From positions 186,001 through 250,000 of the forward strand of contig CAZPKG010000003.1 in NCBI GenBank assembly GCA_964587105.1: a stretch of 64,000 bases of DNA, in the 5' to 3' direction. The stretch comes from JABWCQ01 sp964587105 (GTDB taxonomy: Bacteria; Electryoneota; RPQS01). Below are positions 26,176 through 38,200 of this stretch, piece after piece. Each line of letters opens with the position of its first letter. The stretch's first letter is position 1. A model generated the notes under the pieces. The model saw nothing but the letters and a program-made list of their open reading frames with translations, was not told where the DNA came from and did no database searches. A program made the translations under genes and the position numbers.

Positions 26176-26210
26176 AAAAAAAGGAACGGGCAGCCAGGGG
26201 CCGCCCGTTC
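26176..26210 (-). terminator. Rho-independent terminator of the FG-GAP protein gene
   Basis: GAACGGGC (26184-26191) pairs with GCCCGTTC (26203-26210) with further inner pairing (GCC/GGC). On the minus strand the stem is followed by C and a run of seven T. It lies 22 bp after the stop codon at 26233. Confidence 0.9.
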
Positions 26211-26232
26211 GGAAAATTTCAGTAGGTCAGTA

Positions 26233-27582
26233 TTATTGAATGCTGAGCAGATACACGCGGCCCATATTCTCGGCACCTTCTTGATCCCACCAACGTGCGC
26301 CAACGGCTAAGTCCATCGCGCCGTTGCCATCTAAATCCCCGAGAGAAGCGATGCTGTTGCCTGCGGCGTCAGCAATGTTCTCACCTGAGAACTGGTAGAA
26401 ATCGGTCTCCCATCCACCGTAGTAGAACGAGACCACACCACGGCTTTGGTTGGCATTGGAAGCCTGAACGGCCCAATCGCCTTTGCCGTCTTTGTTCAGA
26501 TCGCCAATCGAGAAGACCTTGTCACCGAAACGGGCCGCCTCGGTTGTGCCCACAAATGTGGCCGAGGGTGCATCAGCGAGATTGGCAGAGCCGTAATAGG
26601 CATACACCTTTCCGATTTGCCGTCCGCCGCTGGTGAACTGCGGGGCGCCGACAACCAGCTCGGCAATCTTGTCGCCATTCAAATCAGGGACAATCGCCGT
26701 GGACCAGCCAAACTGGTCTTGGAAGCTGGTTAGTTCGCCCTTGTAGAGCTTTGTGTGTTTGGTCGAGCTAATTCCCTTACCACCGGCAAAAACGTAAACA
26801 GCGCCGTTATACGTGGCCTCTGCGCCGTAATGGGGAGCGCCAATGACGAGATCCGCTTGGCCGTCGCCAGTAATGTCACCCGTAGATACCGTCGAACCAA
26901 ACAGATCGTTCAGCGTGCCTTGCTTGTACTCAAGATCGGGTGTCTTCGCGACTCCGTTGGCATTGCCGAAATAGACATAGACACGGCCTGAGGTTGCCCC
27001 AGCTTTGGCTGAGTGCGGAGCGCCGACGACGAGATCGGCGAAGTTGTCGCCGTTAATGTCGTGCCCAAGGCTGATCGAGCGGCCAAAGGAGTCTTTTGCT
27101 TCGCCGGCAGTTACGACATGGGGTGAACTACCGAAGCCTGAACCGCCCATGTACAAATACACTTTTCCGGCAGGCTTGGCGCCGGTGCCCTGTCCGCCTT
27201 CGGCGGCAATTGCTAAGTCTGGCGTGCCGTCACCGTTGAAATCTCCAGTGGACATAGAACTACCAAACAGTTCGCCTTCGTCCTGACCTTTGATAGTAAG
27301 AACCGGATTTGACGCGAGCAGTCCGTCGTAGAACTGCACGGCTCCAGTAGCAACGGGACCGGCGTTCTCGCCCGTGTAGGAGACGGCATAGAGTGGACTG
27401 CCGCCCGTCCAAGCGTAAGCGCCTTCAACAGCGGAACCGAAGTAGGCTCGGACAGCGGGGCCGTCCAAAACGCGCAACAGATATTTAGCTGCGGCGTTTT
27501 TAGACTCAAGTTGAGCCAACGACAGCGCATACAGCGCGAGCAGCATAACTGCTGATACTAAAATATAGCCAATTCTCTTCAT
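26233..27582 (-). CDS. Secreted FG-GAP repeat (integrin-alpha-like beta-propeller) protein
   Basis: 449 residues with the signal peptide MKRIGYILVSAVMLLALYALSLAQ cut after about residue 23 (quoted in two pieces: MKRIGYILVSAVML, LALYALSLAQ). The mature part is built from about seven FG-GAP blades, each with a Ca-binding DxNxDxxxD-type loop: DFNGDGTPDLA, DINGDNFADLVV, DITGDGQADLVI, DLNGDKIAELVV, DLNKDGKGDWAV, DLDGNGAMDLAV, with repeated FGSS/FGRS/FGST and VGAPHY motifs. The fold is a seven-bladed propeller used for protein or glycan binding at surfaces. It lacks a C-terminal sorting domain, so it is more likely periplasmic or secreted by another route. It is the last gene of the giant-PorV-FG-GAP set and ends at a strong terminator. 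Confidence 0.88.
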   Translation of the reverse strand: MKRIGYILVSAVMLLALYALSLAQLESKNAAAKYLLRVLDGPAVRAYFGSAVEGAYAWTGGSPLYAVSYTGENAGPVATGAVQFYDGLLASNPVLTIKGQDEGELFGSSMSTGDFNGDGTPDLAIAAEGGQGTGAKPAGKVYLYMGGSGFGSSPHVVTAGEAKDSFGRSISLGHDINGDNFADLVVGAPHSAKAGATSGRVYVYFGNANGVAKTPDLEYKQGTLNDLFGSTVSTGDITGDGQADLVIGAPHYGAEATYNGAVYVFAGGKGISSTKHTKLYKGELTSFQDQFGWSTAIVPDLNGDKIAELVVGAPQFTSGGRQIGKVYAYYGSANLADAPSATFVGTTEAARFGDKVFSIGDLNKDGKGDWAVQASNANQSRGVVSFYYGGWETDFYQFSGENIADAAGNSIASLGDLDGNGAMDLAVGARWWDQEGAENMGRVYLLSIQ

Positions 27583-27623
27583 GGCGTTCTCAAATAGTTA
27601 TTGAGCGGAAGCTCATGGAGTGA

Positions 27624-27662
27624 GTCGAGGAGTGGCGGATAGCTTCCGCAACACTCCTCGAC
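27624..27662 (-). terminator. Long hairpin between the PorV-OmpA and FG-GAP genes
   Basis: Arms GTCGAGGAGTG (27624-27634) and CACTCCTCGAC (27652-27662) pair perfectly, and an inner GCGGA/TCCGC pair extends the stem. There is no T tract on either side. It could be a weak terminator or an RNA-stabilising element that lowers expression of the downstream FG-GAP gene relative to the PorV gene. Confidence 0.5.
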
Positions 27663-27684
27663 AGCAAATCAAACGGAAATCAGA

Positions 27685-29130
27685 TTACCGAATGCGAACG
27701 AGGTCGATACGGCGATTCTGATAGCGGCCCTGCTCGTTGGCATTGCTGGCAACGGGCTTGGAGGAACCATAACCCTTAGCCACCAAACGGCTGGGATCAA
27801 CACCGCGCGAGATCAGGTAGTTGCGAACGGCGTCCGCACGAGCCTGTGAAAGCGGGTTGTTGATTGCATCCGAGCCGGTGTTATCGGTGTGGCCTTGAAC
27901 TTCAAGCAGCTGAATTTCCGGATGCTCGTTGATCAACTTGGATGCACCGTCCAACACGCGGGCGAACTCATCGGTGATTTCAGCAGAACCCGTGGCAAAG
28001 TTGATACCCGGGAAGCTGACCACACCACCTGTCTCCATCCACACGTTTGCGATGGAATCCTTCACTTCTGGGCGCAGCAGTTCGAGGCTGAGCTTGAGTG
28101 ACGGGTTGCCTTCGAAAATGTAACGATGGATGAATTCCTTCGGGCCGTCAGCCTTGCAGATCATTTCGTCTTCGTGATGCTTGCGCTTCAGCGAGCCCAT
28201 CGCGCTACGAAGTTCGTTGCACTGCTGGAAGTAGAAGTTCACGGACAAGCGATGGTTCTGATTCAAGAACGCTTGCGGTTCTTCCACAAAGGCGTACTGA
28301 ACACCAAAGCTCTTGAAGCCGAAACCAAAACCGGCGGTGAAGCCGCGATTGGCCTGTTCGGTTTCAACGAGGTCATTCATACCGGCGGCGAGATAGAAGC
28401 TGACGTTGTCATTGACGTGGAAGTCATAGGCACCACCAAGGTCAAGTGTCGCTTCTTCGTCTTTCACGGCGCTCACGTCACTGGTAAGGGTGACACCCTT
28501 CCACGGGTTGACGCCGAGACCAAGACGGGCTTCATAAGGCACCTTATCATCGCCGTATTCGCCGGCGAGGTCGCGCATCATGAAACCGATGGTCATTTCA
28601 TCGTACGGACGGAACAGCAAGCCGGCATCGAAGCCGAAGCCCGTGTTGTCCGCCAAGTTTTCCTGAAGATACTTTGCACCGAGTCCGAGGGCGAAGCCGC
28701 CACCGAGGCCACGGGCATAGTTCACCTGGAAAGCATTGTTGGCAACATCAAAGTCGCCAGTTTTGGCACCCGACTCATCGTATTGACCAATCCCGGTGAC
28801 ACCGGAGTTGAGCCAAGACAGTCCGAAGGTTCCAAGCTTCTCGGCGCACAAAGACGCACCGATGTAGTTGTAGTTACGATCTGCTTCCAGACCACCCGTG
28901 TACATCATGGCCACTTCGAACTTGTGGAGCCAGTGAAGCGCAGCGGGGTTCCAGTAGGCGGCAGTCGCATCATTGGCAACGGCAGTTTGGGCCGTACCCA
29001 TCGCCATCGCCCGCGCACCCACACCCATCCGCAGGAACGGTGCAGCGTAGTTTTGCGCGTTGGCGGCAGAGACGCAGAACAGCATCAGCATGCCCAGTCC
29101 CAGCGCCGTATTGCGAATTCGGGATGACAT
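27685..29130 (-). CDS. PorV/PorQ-family outer-membrane barrel fused to an OmpA peptidoglycan-binding domain
   Basis: 481 residues from the ATG at 29130, which has a perfect AGGAGG 7 nt upstream; the open frame extends to 29226 but without a signal. The signal peptide is MSSRIRNTALGLGMLMLF followed by CVSAANAQ. Residues about 25-330 match the PorV/UPF0164 beta-barrel: FLRMGVGARAMAMGTAQTAV, ATAAYWNPAAL, SWLNSGVTGI, GLGLGVNPWKGVTL-like strands. A linker leads to an OmpA C-terminal domain at about 365-481 (FATGSAEITDEF, VQGHTDNTGSDAIN, LSQARADAVRNYL, RYQNRRIDLVRI), which binds peptidoglycan. PorV is the T9SS shuttle that receives cargo by its sorting domain. The usual PorV has no OmpA domain. It lies directly downstream of the giant T9SS cargo gene. 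Confidence 0.85.
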   Translation of the reverse strand: MSSRIRNTALGLGMLMLFCVSAANAQNYAAPFLRMGVGARAMAMGTAQTAVANDATAAYWNPAALHWLHKFEVAMMYTGGLEADRNYNYIGASLCAEKLGTFGLSWLNSGVTGIGQYDESGAKTGDFDVANNAFQVNYARGLGGGFALGLGAKYLQENLADNTGFGFDAGLLFRPYDEMTIGFMMRDLAGEYGDDKVPYEARLGLGVNPWKGVTLTSDVSAVKDEEATLDLGGAYDFHVNDNVSFYLAAGMNDLVETEQANRGFTAGFGFGFKSFGVQYAFVEEPQAFLNQNHRLSVNFYFQQCNELRSAMGSLKRKHHEDEMICKADGPKEFIHRYIFEGNPSLKLSLELLRPEVKDSIANVWMETGGVVSFPGINFATGSAEITDEFARVLDGASKLINEHPEIQLLEVQGHTDNTGSDAINNPLSQARADAVRNYLISRGVDPSRLVAKGYGSSKPVASNANEQGRYQNRRIDLVRIR

Positions 29131-29137
29131 ATCCCTT

Positions 29138-29143
29138 CCTCCT
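29138..29143 (-). promoter_or_regulatory. Shine-Dalgarno site AGGAGG of the PorV-OmpA gene
   Basis: Full-length AGGAGG on the minus strand, 7 nt before the ATG at 29130. It decides the start codon and shows that this organism uses canonical ribosome-binding sites. Confidence 0.85.
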
Positions 29144-29193
29144 GTCCTATCGGCTATTCTCAAGTAAATCATATTCGGAATTGGAAAGCTTGC

Positions 29194-29221
29194 GGGTGGG
29201 GAAGGTTGCCCTTCCCCACCC
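29194..29221 (-). terminator. Hairpin after the giant gene
   Basis: Perfect 12-bp stem GGGTGGGGAAGG (29194-29205) with CCTTCCCCACCC (29210-29221), loop of 4 nt, starting 13 bp after the giant gene stop. There is no long T run, so it may attenuate rather than fully stop transcription into the PorV-OmpA gene. Confidence 0.65.
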
Positions 29222-29234
29222 ATCAAGTTGTCGT

Positions 29235-32200
29235 TTAGTTCTGTTCCTTCTTGTACGCAACCTTGACGATGTTATTCACCGTCTTGCCGTCGCCACTGAC
29301 CGTCACGTTGGCAAGGTACACACCGTTGGCGACTTCTTCGCCCTTATCGTTGGTACCGGCCCAAGTGATAGCCGTGTTGTTGTCAGCCAGCGTACCTTCG
29401 TACACGGTAGCTACGAAGCGACCCGAGAAGTCGTACATCTTGATCGAGACGTAAGCGCCGTTGCCTGAACCAGCTTCGATCGGCAGGACGAAGGTTGTGT
29501 AACCATCTTCCGGCGTAAACGGGTTCGGGTAGTTGTACGTTTCGCCACCGATTGCAATTGCCTTGTGACCAACACGGTTCAGCCATTCACCCGTGGCACG
29601 GTTGCCGGCAAGGTCGCTGACTTCCGCATGTAAGGTATAGTAGCCTGCTTCCAGACCCGCAAAGGCCAGGGTAGCGTAGCCGGTCAGGCCGTTGCCAGCG
29701 ATGCTGACGTTCGACTCACCCGGAACAGCGGAACCATCATCAGCCGTCATCCAGATGCGGACGGAGGCAGGATCAAGGCCGACTGTGCCGACTTCAGCGA
29801 AGTCAACGCGGAAGGTCAACGGTTCAAGCACTGCGAGCGGATGATCATCATCAGACGTCGGCTGGACGTTCGTGAAGATCGGGGCCGCCACGTCAACAGT
29901 GTACAGTTGCGAGATCGGTGCCATCGGGGCGCCACTCGTGAAGTTACCGTTCAGCGTCACACGAATGCTGTTCAGACCGGTAAGGTCGAAGTTGGCGCAG
30001 TAGCTGGCCGTATCTGCATTGAAGGTTACAGGTGCATCCACAACGATCGGGGCGAAGACCAATTGGTCATCGACCAACATCGCGCCTTCCACAGTCATCG
30101 TCACGGTCGCGCGGTCAACCTGCTCGCAAGCCACGGTGGCTTCGAAGCAATGTGGCATCGCGGACACGTGGTACGGCTCATGGAAGCGGACATCAGCAAG
30201 GCATCCATCGAAGCTGACGACCTGGAAGCTCCAGATTTCGCTGCTGGTGTTGCAGACGTAGTCACAGACAGTCAGGACCACGCTGTATTGACCATCTTCG
30301 AGGTTACCCACCCAGTTAATGATACCGCCGCTGATCACCGAATTCGGCATCAGGTCGGTCCACTGACCGTTGTCTTGGTTCAGCAAGCGGTACTCGATAC
30401 AATCGAGATCCACACCGCTGTTTCCGTCAAGGCTCGAGATACCGCGAGTCATTGCGTCACGCCATGCGCCAAGGTCCATCTTGGTCGTCGTGATCGTGGC
30501 GGCAGATTCGCCCTTCGAACCCTTCATATTGATTCCACCGATGAAGCCGGTCGTCGGAGTGATATTCTTATCCATCAGGATAGTAGCGTCACACGGCTTG
30601 CCAACTGCACTGGCGTCTTCGTCATCATAGAAGCGGGCGCTGATCGTGACCTGATTATCGCCGTTGACGACGCTGCTATCCAGCGGGGTCAGGACTTGGA
30701 TAATCGGGGCCGTATCATCAACCACCCACGTTTGAACAAGTTCAGTTACAGCACCATACTGGTCACCGGCGGTGATGACGATGCGGATGTCGCTCGGGAC
30801 GCCAAGGCCACCGAAGTCTCCGAAGGTCGCTTCACCAGTGATTTCGAAGGTCTGCTCAACGTTTCCGTTGTCGTATGCCGGCGAGATGTTCAGGTTGACG
30901 TTGGCAGTCAGGTCTTGCTCTTCGATGGTGCCGTTGTTATCGAACAGGCCAACGAAGTGGACGCTGATGTCACCGTTGCGAACGTTCGCGCCGTCATTTT
31001 CTTCAACAGTGGCTGCGAAGTACAGCGGGCGATCCGGATTCCAGAAGCCGTTGTACTGGCAGGTTGCGTCATCATTTGTCGTGAAGTGTACGACAGGTCC
31101 ATTGCTCAGGACGCGGAATGTCCATGTCCAGGTGGCAAGGTTGCCGACACAGTCTTCAGCGTATGCATTAACCGTCCAGACACCCGCGACCGGATCAACC
31201 AACACGATCTTCGCGCTGGAACGTGTACGCTCGATGAAGTCGCCTTCTTCTTCATAACGGCGGACTTCGCCACGCGGCGGAACCAGGATGAAGTACGTAC
31301 GGTTGGCAACGACGCCTGAACCGTTATCGTCAAGTGATCCTGCTTCTTCACGTTCGCTAAGGGTACCGGACTTCGATACGTCAGCAGTCTTGCCGCCCGT
31401 CGTGCTGTTGACCGTTGCACTGGACTTGCCAAGTGTCACGGTACCGCCGTCGTTGCTGAACAAGGCGCCGTCGCAATCGTCATTAAAGTGAACTTCAACC
31501 ACCACGTTACCATCGTTCTGGACACTGTCACCGGTTGCCGGGAAGTGTGCAGATTCAACTGGCGCGCAACCGTCAGCCGTGTAGGTCATCGAGCTATGGT
31601 TGGTACCATCGTCGTCACCTTGCGTTGCAAAGATGTTACGCGTGGTCACGTCAACCGAGATAGCGGTCTGGCCATCCGGGAATGAAGCGGACAGGTTAAA
31701 GGTAACTTCGACTTCGTCTTGACCGTTCGGATCAATCGTAACCGGTCCGAGAAGGACGATACTATCCGGAACCGTTCTCACGACGTATTCGATACCGTTC
31801 GGGGCGATCGGGGCAGACTCAACCGTGCTGACCACGAAGGTGAACTCTTGCGGGTTCTCAACGCTGTACTCGGGGTTAAACCAAGTTGCGCAGTCACCCG
31901 GGTTGAACTCAACTGCCGGTCCCGGACAGTCAACGTGCCATGCCCATGTGATGGTCTGAGCGTCAGTCGTACCGATGTTACCCGCGTTATCCGGGACGTG
32001 CATCGTAATCTCGTGGTCACCCGGCGTGTAGAACACATCGGCTGCTTCACCTGAAGAGATACCACCGAAGTTGAACGTGAAGTCGTTCTGACCAGGCTGG
32101 TTGACAAAGAAGTTCAAGCCAGCGTTAGCCGTATCGGCGATGGTGAACGGCGTGCCGTCGATAACCCACTGGACACCATTCAGATCGATGCCGGAGGCTC

Positions 32201-35200
32201 CGTAGCAGCAGCGGCCCCAATCACTGATTGAACCTCGGATAGCAGGACGCTCACCGCAATTAAAGGTAGCCGTCTCGAAGTTGATCGGATCTTCGTCGTA
32301 ACGATCTCTCCAGCCCCAATCCTGGGTCCAGAAGAAGTCGCCGTCGTTGTTCTCGCAATCGACTCCGTCTTCGTTAGCATTACCGTCATGATCATCGTCG
32401 ATGGCAGCACCAACCGGTCCAACCGGGGTGATGACCGGCGGCACGATGTCAACCGTGTAGCGGTAGTCCTGAGTTTCTTCGTTGTAGTTACAAACGTTAT
32501 TGTACACATGCCAGTGAGCACACATCGTGAGCGGGCAGCTGAGCGCTTCGCTGTAGTACGGATATTCATCATCGTACCAATCAGAGAAGATGGACTCAAT
32601 CAAGCCGTCCCACTGAACAGTGACGGAGGCACGGTAACCGATCTGAACATCATTTTCCATGATGGGCTCGAAGTGCATAGCTTCAGCCGTGATTTCATGG
32701 ACGTAGTCACTGTTTTCAACACCGCAGTTGGCCAGATCCAGATAGACGCTGATGGTGTCGATGCCGGATTCGCGGTCAATGAGATCAGCCCACAGCGTCA
32801 CACTCACGTCACCGATGTAAGTCGGCTCTGCATGAGCAATCGGCGGGGTATTGTCAACATAGAACGGCGTGATGTTCGTCGGGCGGTCATCCACAAAGAA
32901 CTGGATGGTATGATTACCCTGTGTCAGGCAACCGAACCACGGCGGGCAGCTGTAGTAATCCGGATTCAGCTGAACCGAATACATACCGCTTACATCGTCA
33001 TAGTGAGTTGTGAACAGTTCGTCATAGTAGCAGTCTTCATAGCCTTCGATGTCTTCCATCTCGGCGACTTCACCGTCATTGACGATACGGATACCATCCA
33101 ACCACACGTCCACGCGGTCCGGGGTCGGCGGATATTCACCTTCGCCGAGGACGACCCACCACATCGGGTTACAATCTACGACGGGCATGCCGTTGTAGTA
33201 TGTCAGGTCTTCATAGAATACATCACAATCGCCACCGTTGTTCATACGGACGAACTCGTCAATCGGGCGAATCGTGGTGATGAACACACCGAAGCGCACG
33301 CGATCCGGGCAAATGTTGGTAACATCTGAGATGTCCCAATCCGGCGTCCACTGGAAGTCAACGATACCGTTTTCGAGGTCGCGGTCGTTGTAGGTGATAC
33401 CCCACTCTTGCCACATACCTTCGTTTTGACCTGATTCGTCAGACGCATCCCAGTTCCAGTAGGCCACAACGACTTGCCATTCTTCCGCGTTTTCCGGAAG
33501 CAGGCTGTTATCGAAGCGCATACGGAAGGACGATGCCGGCTGCACGATATCAAGTTCGTCAAGATCATCAGACTGAACTTCTTCAACGTCTGAGATCAAT
33601 GTGTAGTAGTACTGATACGCAGGTACCAGGCTGTGTGATTGCGACGCCAAGTACGGCTGGAACCACAAGGATCCGCGCCATCCGGTACCCCAAGCAGGAA
33701 TGGTGACTTCGAGGACACCGTCTTCGCTGGCGAGGGTTCCGTTTGAACCGCCCTGGTAATTGGCTTCATGAATATCCATGAAGTAAGTCGTCATCTGGAT
33801 GAAGGTGTTGTCACCCTGGGTCACCTTGTTGGAGGTGAACACGGTGATGCGACCATCTTCATCTTCAAGCTGGCACGGCAACGTATTCGACGGCATTTCA
33901 CCGGCGTAATACGAGGAACCGGCTTCAGGTTCGATGCAGACAACACCAGCCTCGATGTAGCAGTTTTCGGTGTAGTCTTCCAAGGTCGTCAGGACCCACG
34001 GCTGTTCTTCACCGTTGCTCGGTACACGTACCCAGTCCGGCGCGAAGATTTGGGTTTCTTCGGTCACAGTCACATCCTGACGGCGCCAGATCGGCGGGCT
34101 CGGATCGACGTTTCCAGATTCATCCCAAGCAACTGCACGGAACCAGGCGTTGGCCGGATATTCACTGAACTCAAGCGTGACCTGCCAGAGGTGCCATGCC
34201 AACCAGTCGTTGCACTGATCCACACGCGAGCTGATAGCTTCGCTAAGCGGAATCCAGGTTTGACCTTGGTTGGTGGACACTTGGAACTGAACTTCAGACG
34301 TCCAATTCGGGTCGCAGTCGTCGGTCACAGCGTACAGGTAGTCGTTGCAGCCGAACTCGTTGTCATCATCGTAACCGACGATGCAAGCGCGCTGGTACTG
34401 CGAGTCTTCAACATAGATGGTAATGACATGCTCGCTGCAGTTACCGGCTTGATCCCATGCAATCACACGCAAGTAGTAGTTGCTGTTCGGATCAATGTTG
34501 GTAGTGGCAAGCTGGGCAGACCACAGCGGACCTTGCGAATCGCAGGAGATCAAGTCACCTTCTGATTCGGCGTCGGTCGTGCCGTAGAAGCACACTCTGT
34601 CAATATTGCTGTTTCCACCCTGACCAAAGACATCTTCAGCCGTTGCAACCATGTTGACGACTTCACCCCACGGGATGACCGTGTTGTCGGGCGTAAGGTC
34701 GCCATTCACGTTGGTGAACTGGACATCCGGCGGGCAGTTGTCAACGCGTACCGTATCCGCGAACAACACGTAAGCGAGGTTCGAGGTCGGGATTGCGTTA
34801 TCGGACAGGACTGCGCGGAGGCTAATCGTTCCGCAACCGTCCCATTCCGTCGTAAAGTAGGTGTACACATCCCACGGGTAAACCCAGTTACCGGTCACAC
34901 CGAGGTCACGATAAGCGTAACCGATGTTGTACCAGAATTCCGGATCGTTCGGAGATTCTGCCCACTTCCACTCGAACCAGACAGTGTCGAGACCGGCATC
35001 CGTCGTGGCGTTGTTGAAGTGTACCCAGATATCTTCGAGGTTGTCACCCGGTTCGGACACGAGTTCACAGTAGCCACCCAACAAGCCATGCGAGTTAGGC
35101 AGACGACCGTTCAGCGTGTACGGCAGGCTGTGGTCAATGATGATGTTACGGCAATCCGTGGCGCGGGTCACAAGTTCGCCACCGAGGTCGGCAGATCCGA

Positions 35201-38200
35201 TTGCGCAGATCTGGCCCGGGCCTTCCGGCAACGTGGTGACATCCCAGTACGAACCTGAACCACCGCAGTTCGACCAATCGGTCTGACCAATCGTGCCCTG
35301 AACGGTCCGGATTTCAGTCGTGTCGCCAGTGTTGCTGACGAAGATGAAGCGGACATGGTCAAGGTACGGCTCGGACTCTGCGAAGAGACAGATTTCGGTA
35401 CCGTTCACGTGCGGCGTGCCTTCAACGTCAAAGAAGTCGTTGATAGCGTAGATCGAAATGTTAGCTTCTTCATCAATCACCGGAGCGGTCCAGTCAATGA
35501 TGTAGTTGCCTTGATCGTCGAACTGATCAGTCTGTTCACAGTAGTCAACTGCGACAGCGGCGAAGTCATAGTTCCAACCGACCACGAAGTCCGTCGGGAC
35601 AGTCCAGTTGAAGCTGAACGGCCACGTGCGGTCTCCACCAACCTGCGTCCACGCATTCGGGTCGCCGTTGGTGTGGCGGTAGTAGAAGCGTACCTTACGC
35701 ACAGTCATATTGTCCTGTGCTTCGATCTGGAAGGTCACTTCCGAACCGCGCTCGAGTTCTGTCAGCGGAGTATGGTTCGGGTCACTCGTACGCCAGACGG
35801 ACACGATGTTCGCAACCGGCGCTTCGTTATCAACATTCACTTGCAGCAACGCATTCGGCGCGCCCGACTCACCAAGAGCCAGATTACCGTTCATGTTGCC
35901 GTAAGAATCTTCAGCAAAGGCTCCCAACCAGTACACACCGTTCAGGAGTTCAGTGTTCCAGTAACCTTCGGCCGGACCGAAGTCTTGCGGACCTTCACCT
36001 TCGACGCGCTCTATAACCGTCCACGGGCCGGCTGAGCCGACTTCGAGGAAGGCGAACGTGACGGCGACGACATCGCGATCATCGACCGTGGCATACAGTT
36101 CAATGTTGCCATGGAGGTAAATCATAGATGAGTCAGGCGTGCAATCCGGGGCCACTTCAAGGCTATGGGCCAACGGTGCGACGTGGTCAACGACACGGAA
36201 GCGCTTGACATAGCCTTGATCGATCAAGGACTGCCACTTTTCTTCCCACGTCGTGCCTGCACCGTAGTTCAGGAACTGTGTCCAAGTCAATTCGTTACCG
36301 GCTTGATCCGTGGTCAGGACTGCGACGTCGTACCAGACACCTGCTTCAGGTGACGGGCATTCGCCATTCCAGAAGTCCACATTGTTCTCACTGAACGGAC
36401 CAGTCGAGTCGTCGCCGAGGTTGCACCAGCTCCACATTGCGAGCGGGTGATCGTCAGCGCGCTTGATGTACCAGATAGCGCCGTAGGCGTCGCCTGCTTC
36501 TTCGTCGGCGCAAGCACCGAGAGTCACGAGGTCGAAGCGTTCAAGGCTATCCGCAACTTGCGGTTCAGTCCAGTCAGCACAGGATTCAAGGTTGTCAATA
36601 TTCACACCGTTCGGCCAGACAAAGACCTTCGCCATCGGCGCGATCACGTCAAGGGACACAGTGTAGGTTTGCATTTCTTCGAGGTTGCCGCACTCGTCTT
36701 CAGCCCATGTACGGACCTGGATATCGCCGGCCAAACCAGAGACGTCCCAGACCTGTGACCAGAAGACTTCATGGTCAATACCGCTCCACCACGGGGTGGG
36801 CTCATTGCCATTCCATTCGCACGGAATCTCGTCAGTTTCGTCAACGCCGATTTCAAACCACGTGGTGCCGTCGAGACTGTACTCGAAGTACACGCGCTGA
36901 ATGTCACCGGGGTTCTCCGGCCAGTTGTCACCGATCATCGAGAAGGCATGGAGCCAGATGTCGTGCGCGTCGCCCAGTGCGCCGATGCTCACTGTACGAG
37001 TTTGCTGATCGACAATCCAGAGACCATCAACGCCTTGTTCACGATCTTCGTCGCACCACGGTTGTTCGCTGATACCAACCGACCACAGCATGGAGGACGG
37101 CGGGGTCGTATCGAAGATGTAGATGCTGATCGCGTGACCGGCGTCGTAGGCATCCATGACGCGCTCGACATCGAGGTCACCGTTGCCCCAACGATCTTGA
37201 ACGATCGGGACCAAGTGCAGCGAATCGCCACAGGTGATACCAGTCAGGTCAAGTTCGACATAGTGCGGGTTGCACGGGCTCGGGATGTAACCAACCAACG
37301 TCCATGCATCAGCCTGGTTCGGGTGCCAGATGTTCTTGGCCCAAACTTGGACGATGTTGTTGGTCTGCGTCGAATCGTCAGGCGTCAAGCCGTCAGTCCA
37401 GTCAACCCAGAGGGTAGCCGGATTGTCGTCGCCGGAGTTAATTTCAAACCAAGTATTTTCAGGCGTGACAGGCTGACCATTGACCTGGGTGATGTCACCG
37501 ACAGGTTCAGCTTGGTCAACGTGCACCCAGAATTCATCAAGCATTTCGGTCGGTTCGATCTGGCAGATGGCGTCATGCGCACGAGCCCAGACACGGTAGT
37601 AACCACTCGGGTACATTGCTGCACCTTCGTCGGTCGTGTCGGCGAGCCACCAGCTGATGCTCCAATTCGGATTCAGATGCGAATCAAAAGTCGGGTTCCA
37701 CCAGAATGTGTCAACTGCAGTCTCGGACACACCTGCATCGTCGCTCTCAACATACAGCACCATGTACCATACGTCTTGTTCGTAATCAGGCAGGACACCT
37801 GAAACGACGACCTGTTGATCACCACCGATTTCAGTCGTACCGTCAAGGATTTCGTCCGTCAGAACGGCAGTTTGCTCTTCAACACAATCGTATCCAGTGT
37901 ACTCAAGACGCTGAATATCGGTGTGTTCCGGAACTGTCGGGTAACAATCGATACAGACAAGGCTCGTTGATTCGTCACCACAATTGGTGGTCACGATCAC
38001 GCTGTCTTCGTTGCCCTGGCAATCCGTGAAGTGAACGGTGAACGTGTAGCAACCATAGTCAAGGACAGGATACTGACCGCCTTCACCGTTTTCATAGCGG
38101 TGTTCGAGCCAGTAGTTGCAAAGGTCACCGCCGAAGTCAAAGTACCATTCATCGTCATCACCGCGAGTCATTGCTCCAAAGGTGTAGGCGTACTGGCTGT

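Larger units (their letters stand above)
25931..26232. other. Intergenic region between the glycan operon and the surface locus
   Basis: About 300 bp with no gene I can support; open frames crossing it show no start with a ribosome-binding site or recognisable motif. Its right end holds the terminator of the FG-GAP gene and its left end the candidate promoter of the glycan operon. The middle (about 26000-26160) shows nothing I can assign. Confidence 0.6.

Noticed and set aside
26035..26310. Small frames on both strands in the 25931-26232 intergenic region.
   Set aside because: They cross a terminator and the end of the FG-GAP gene, have no ribosome-binding site and no recognisable sequence.
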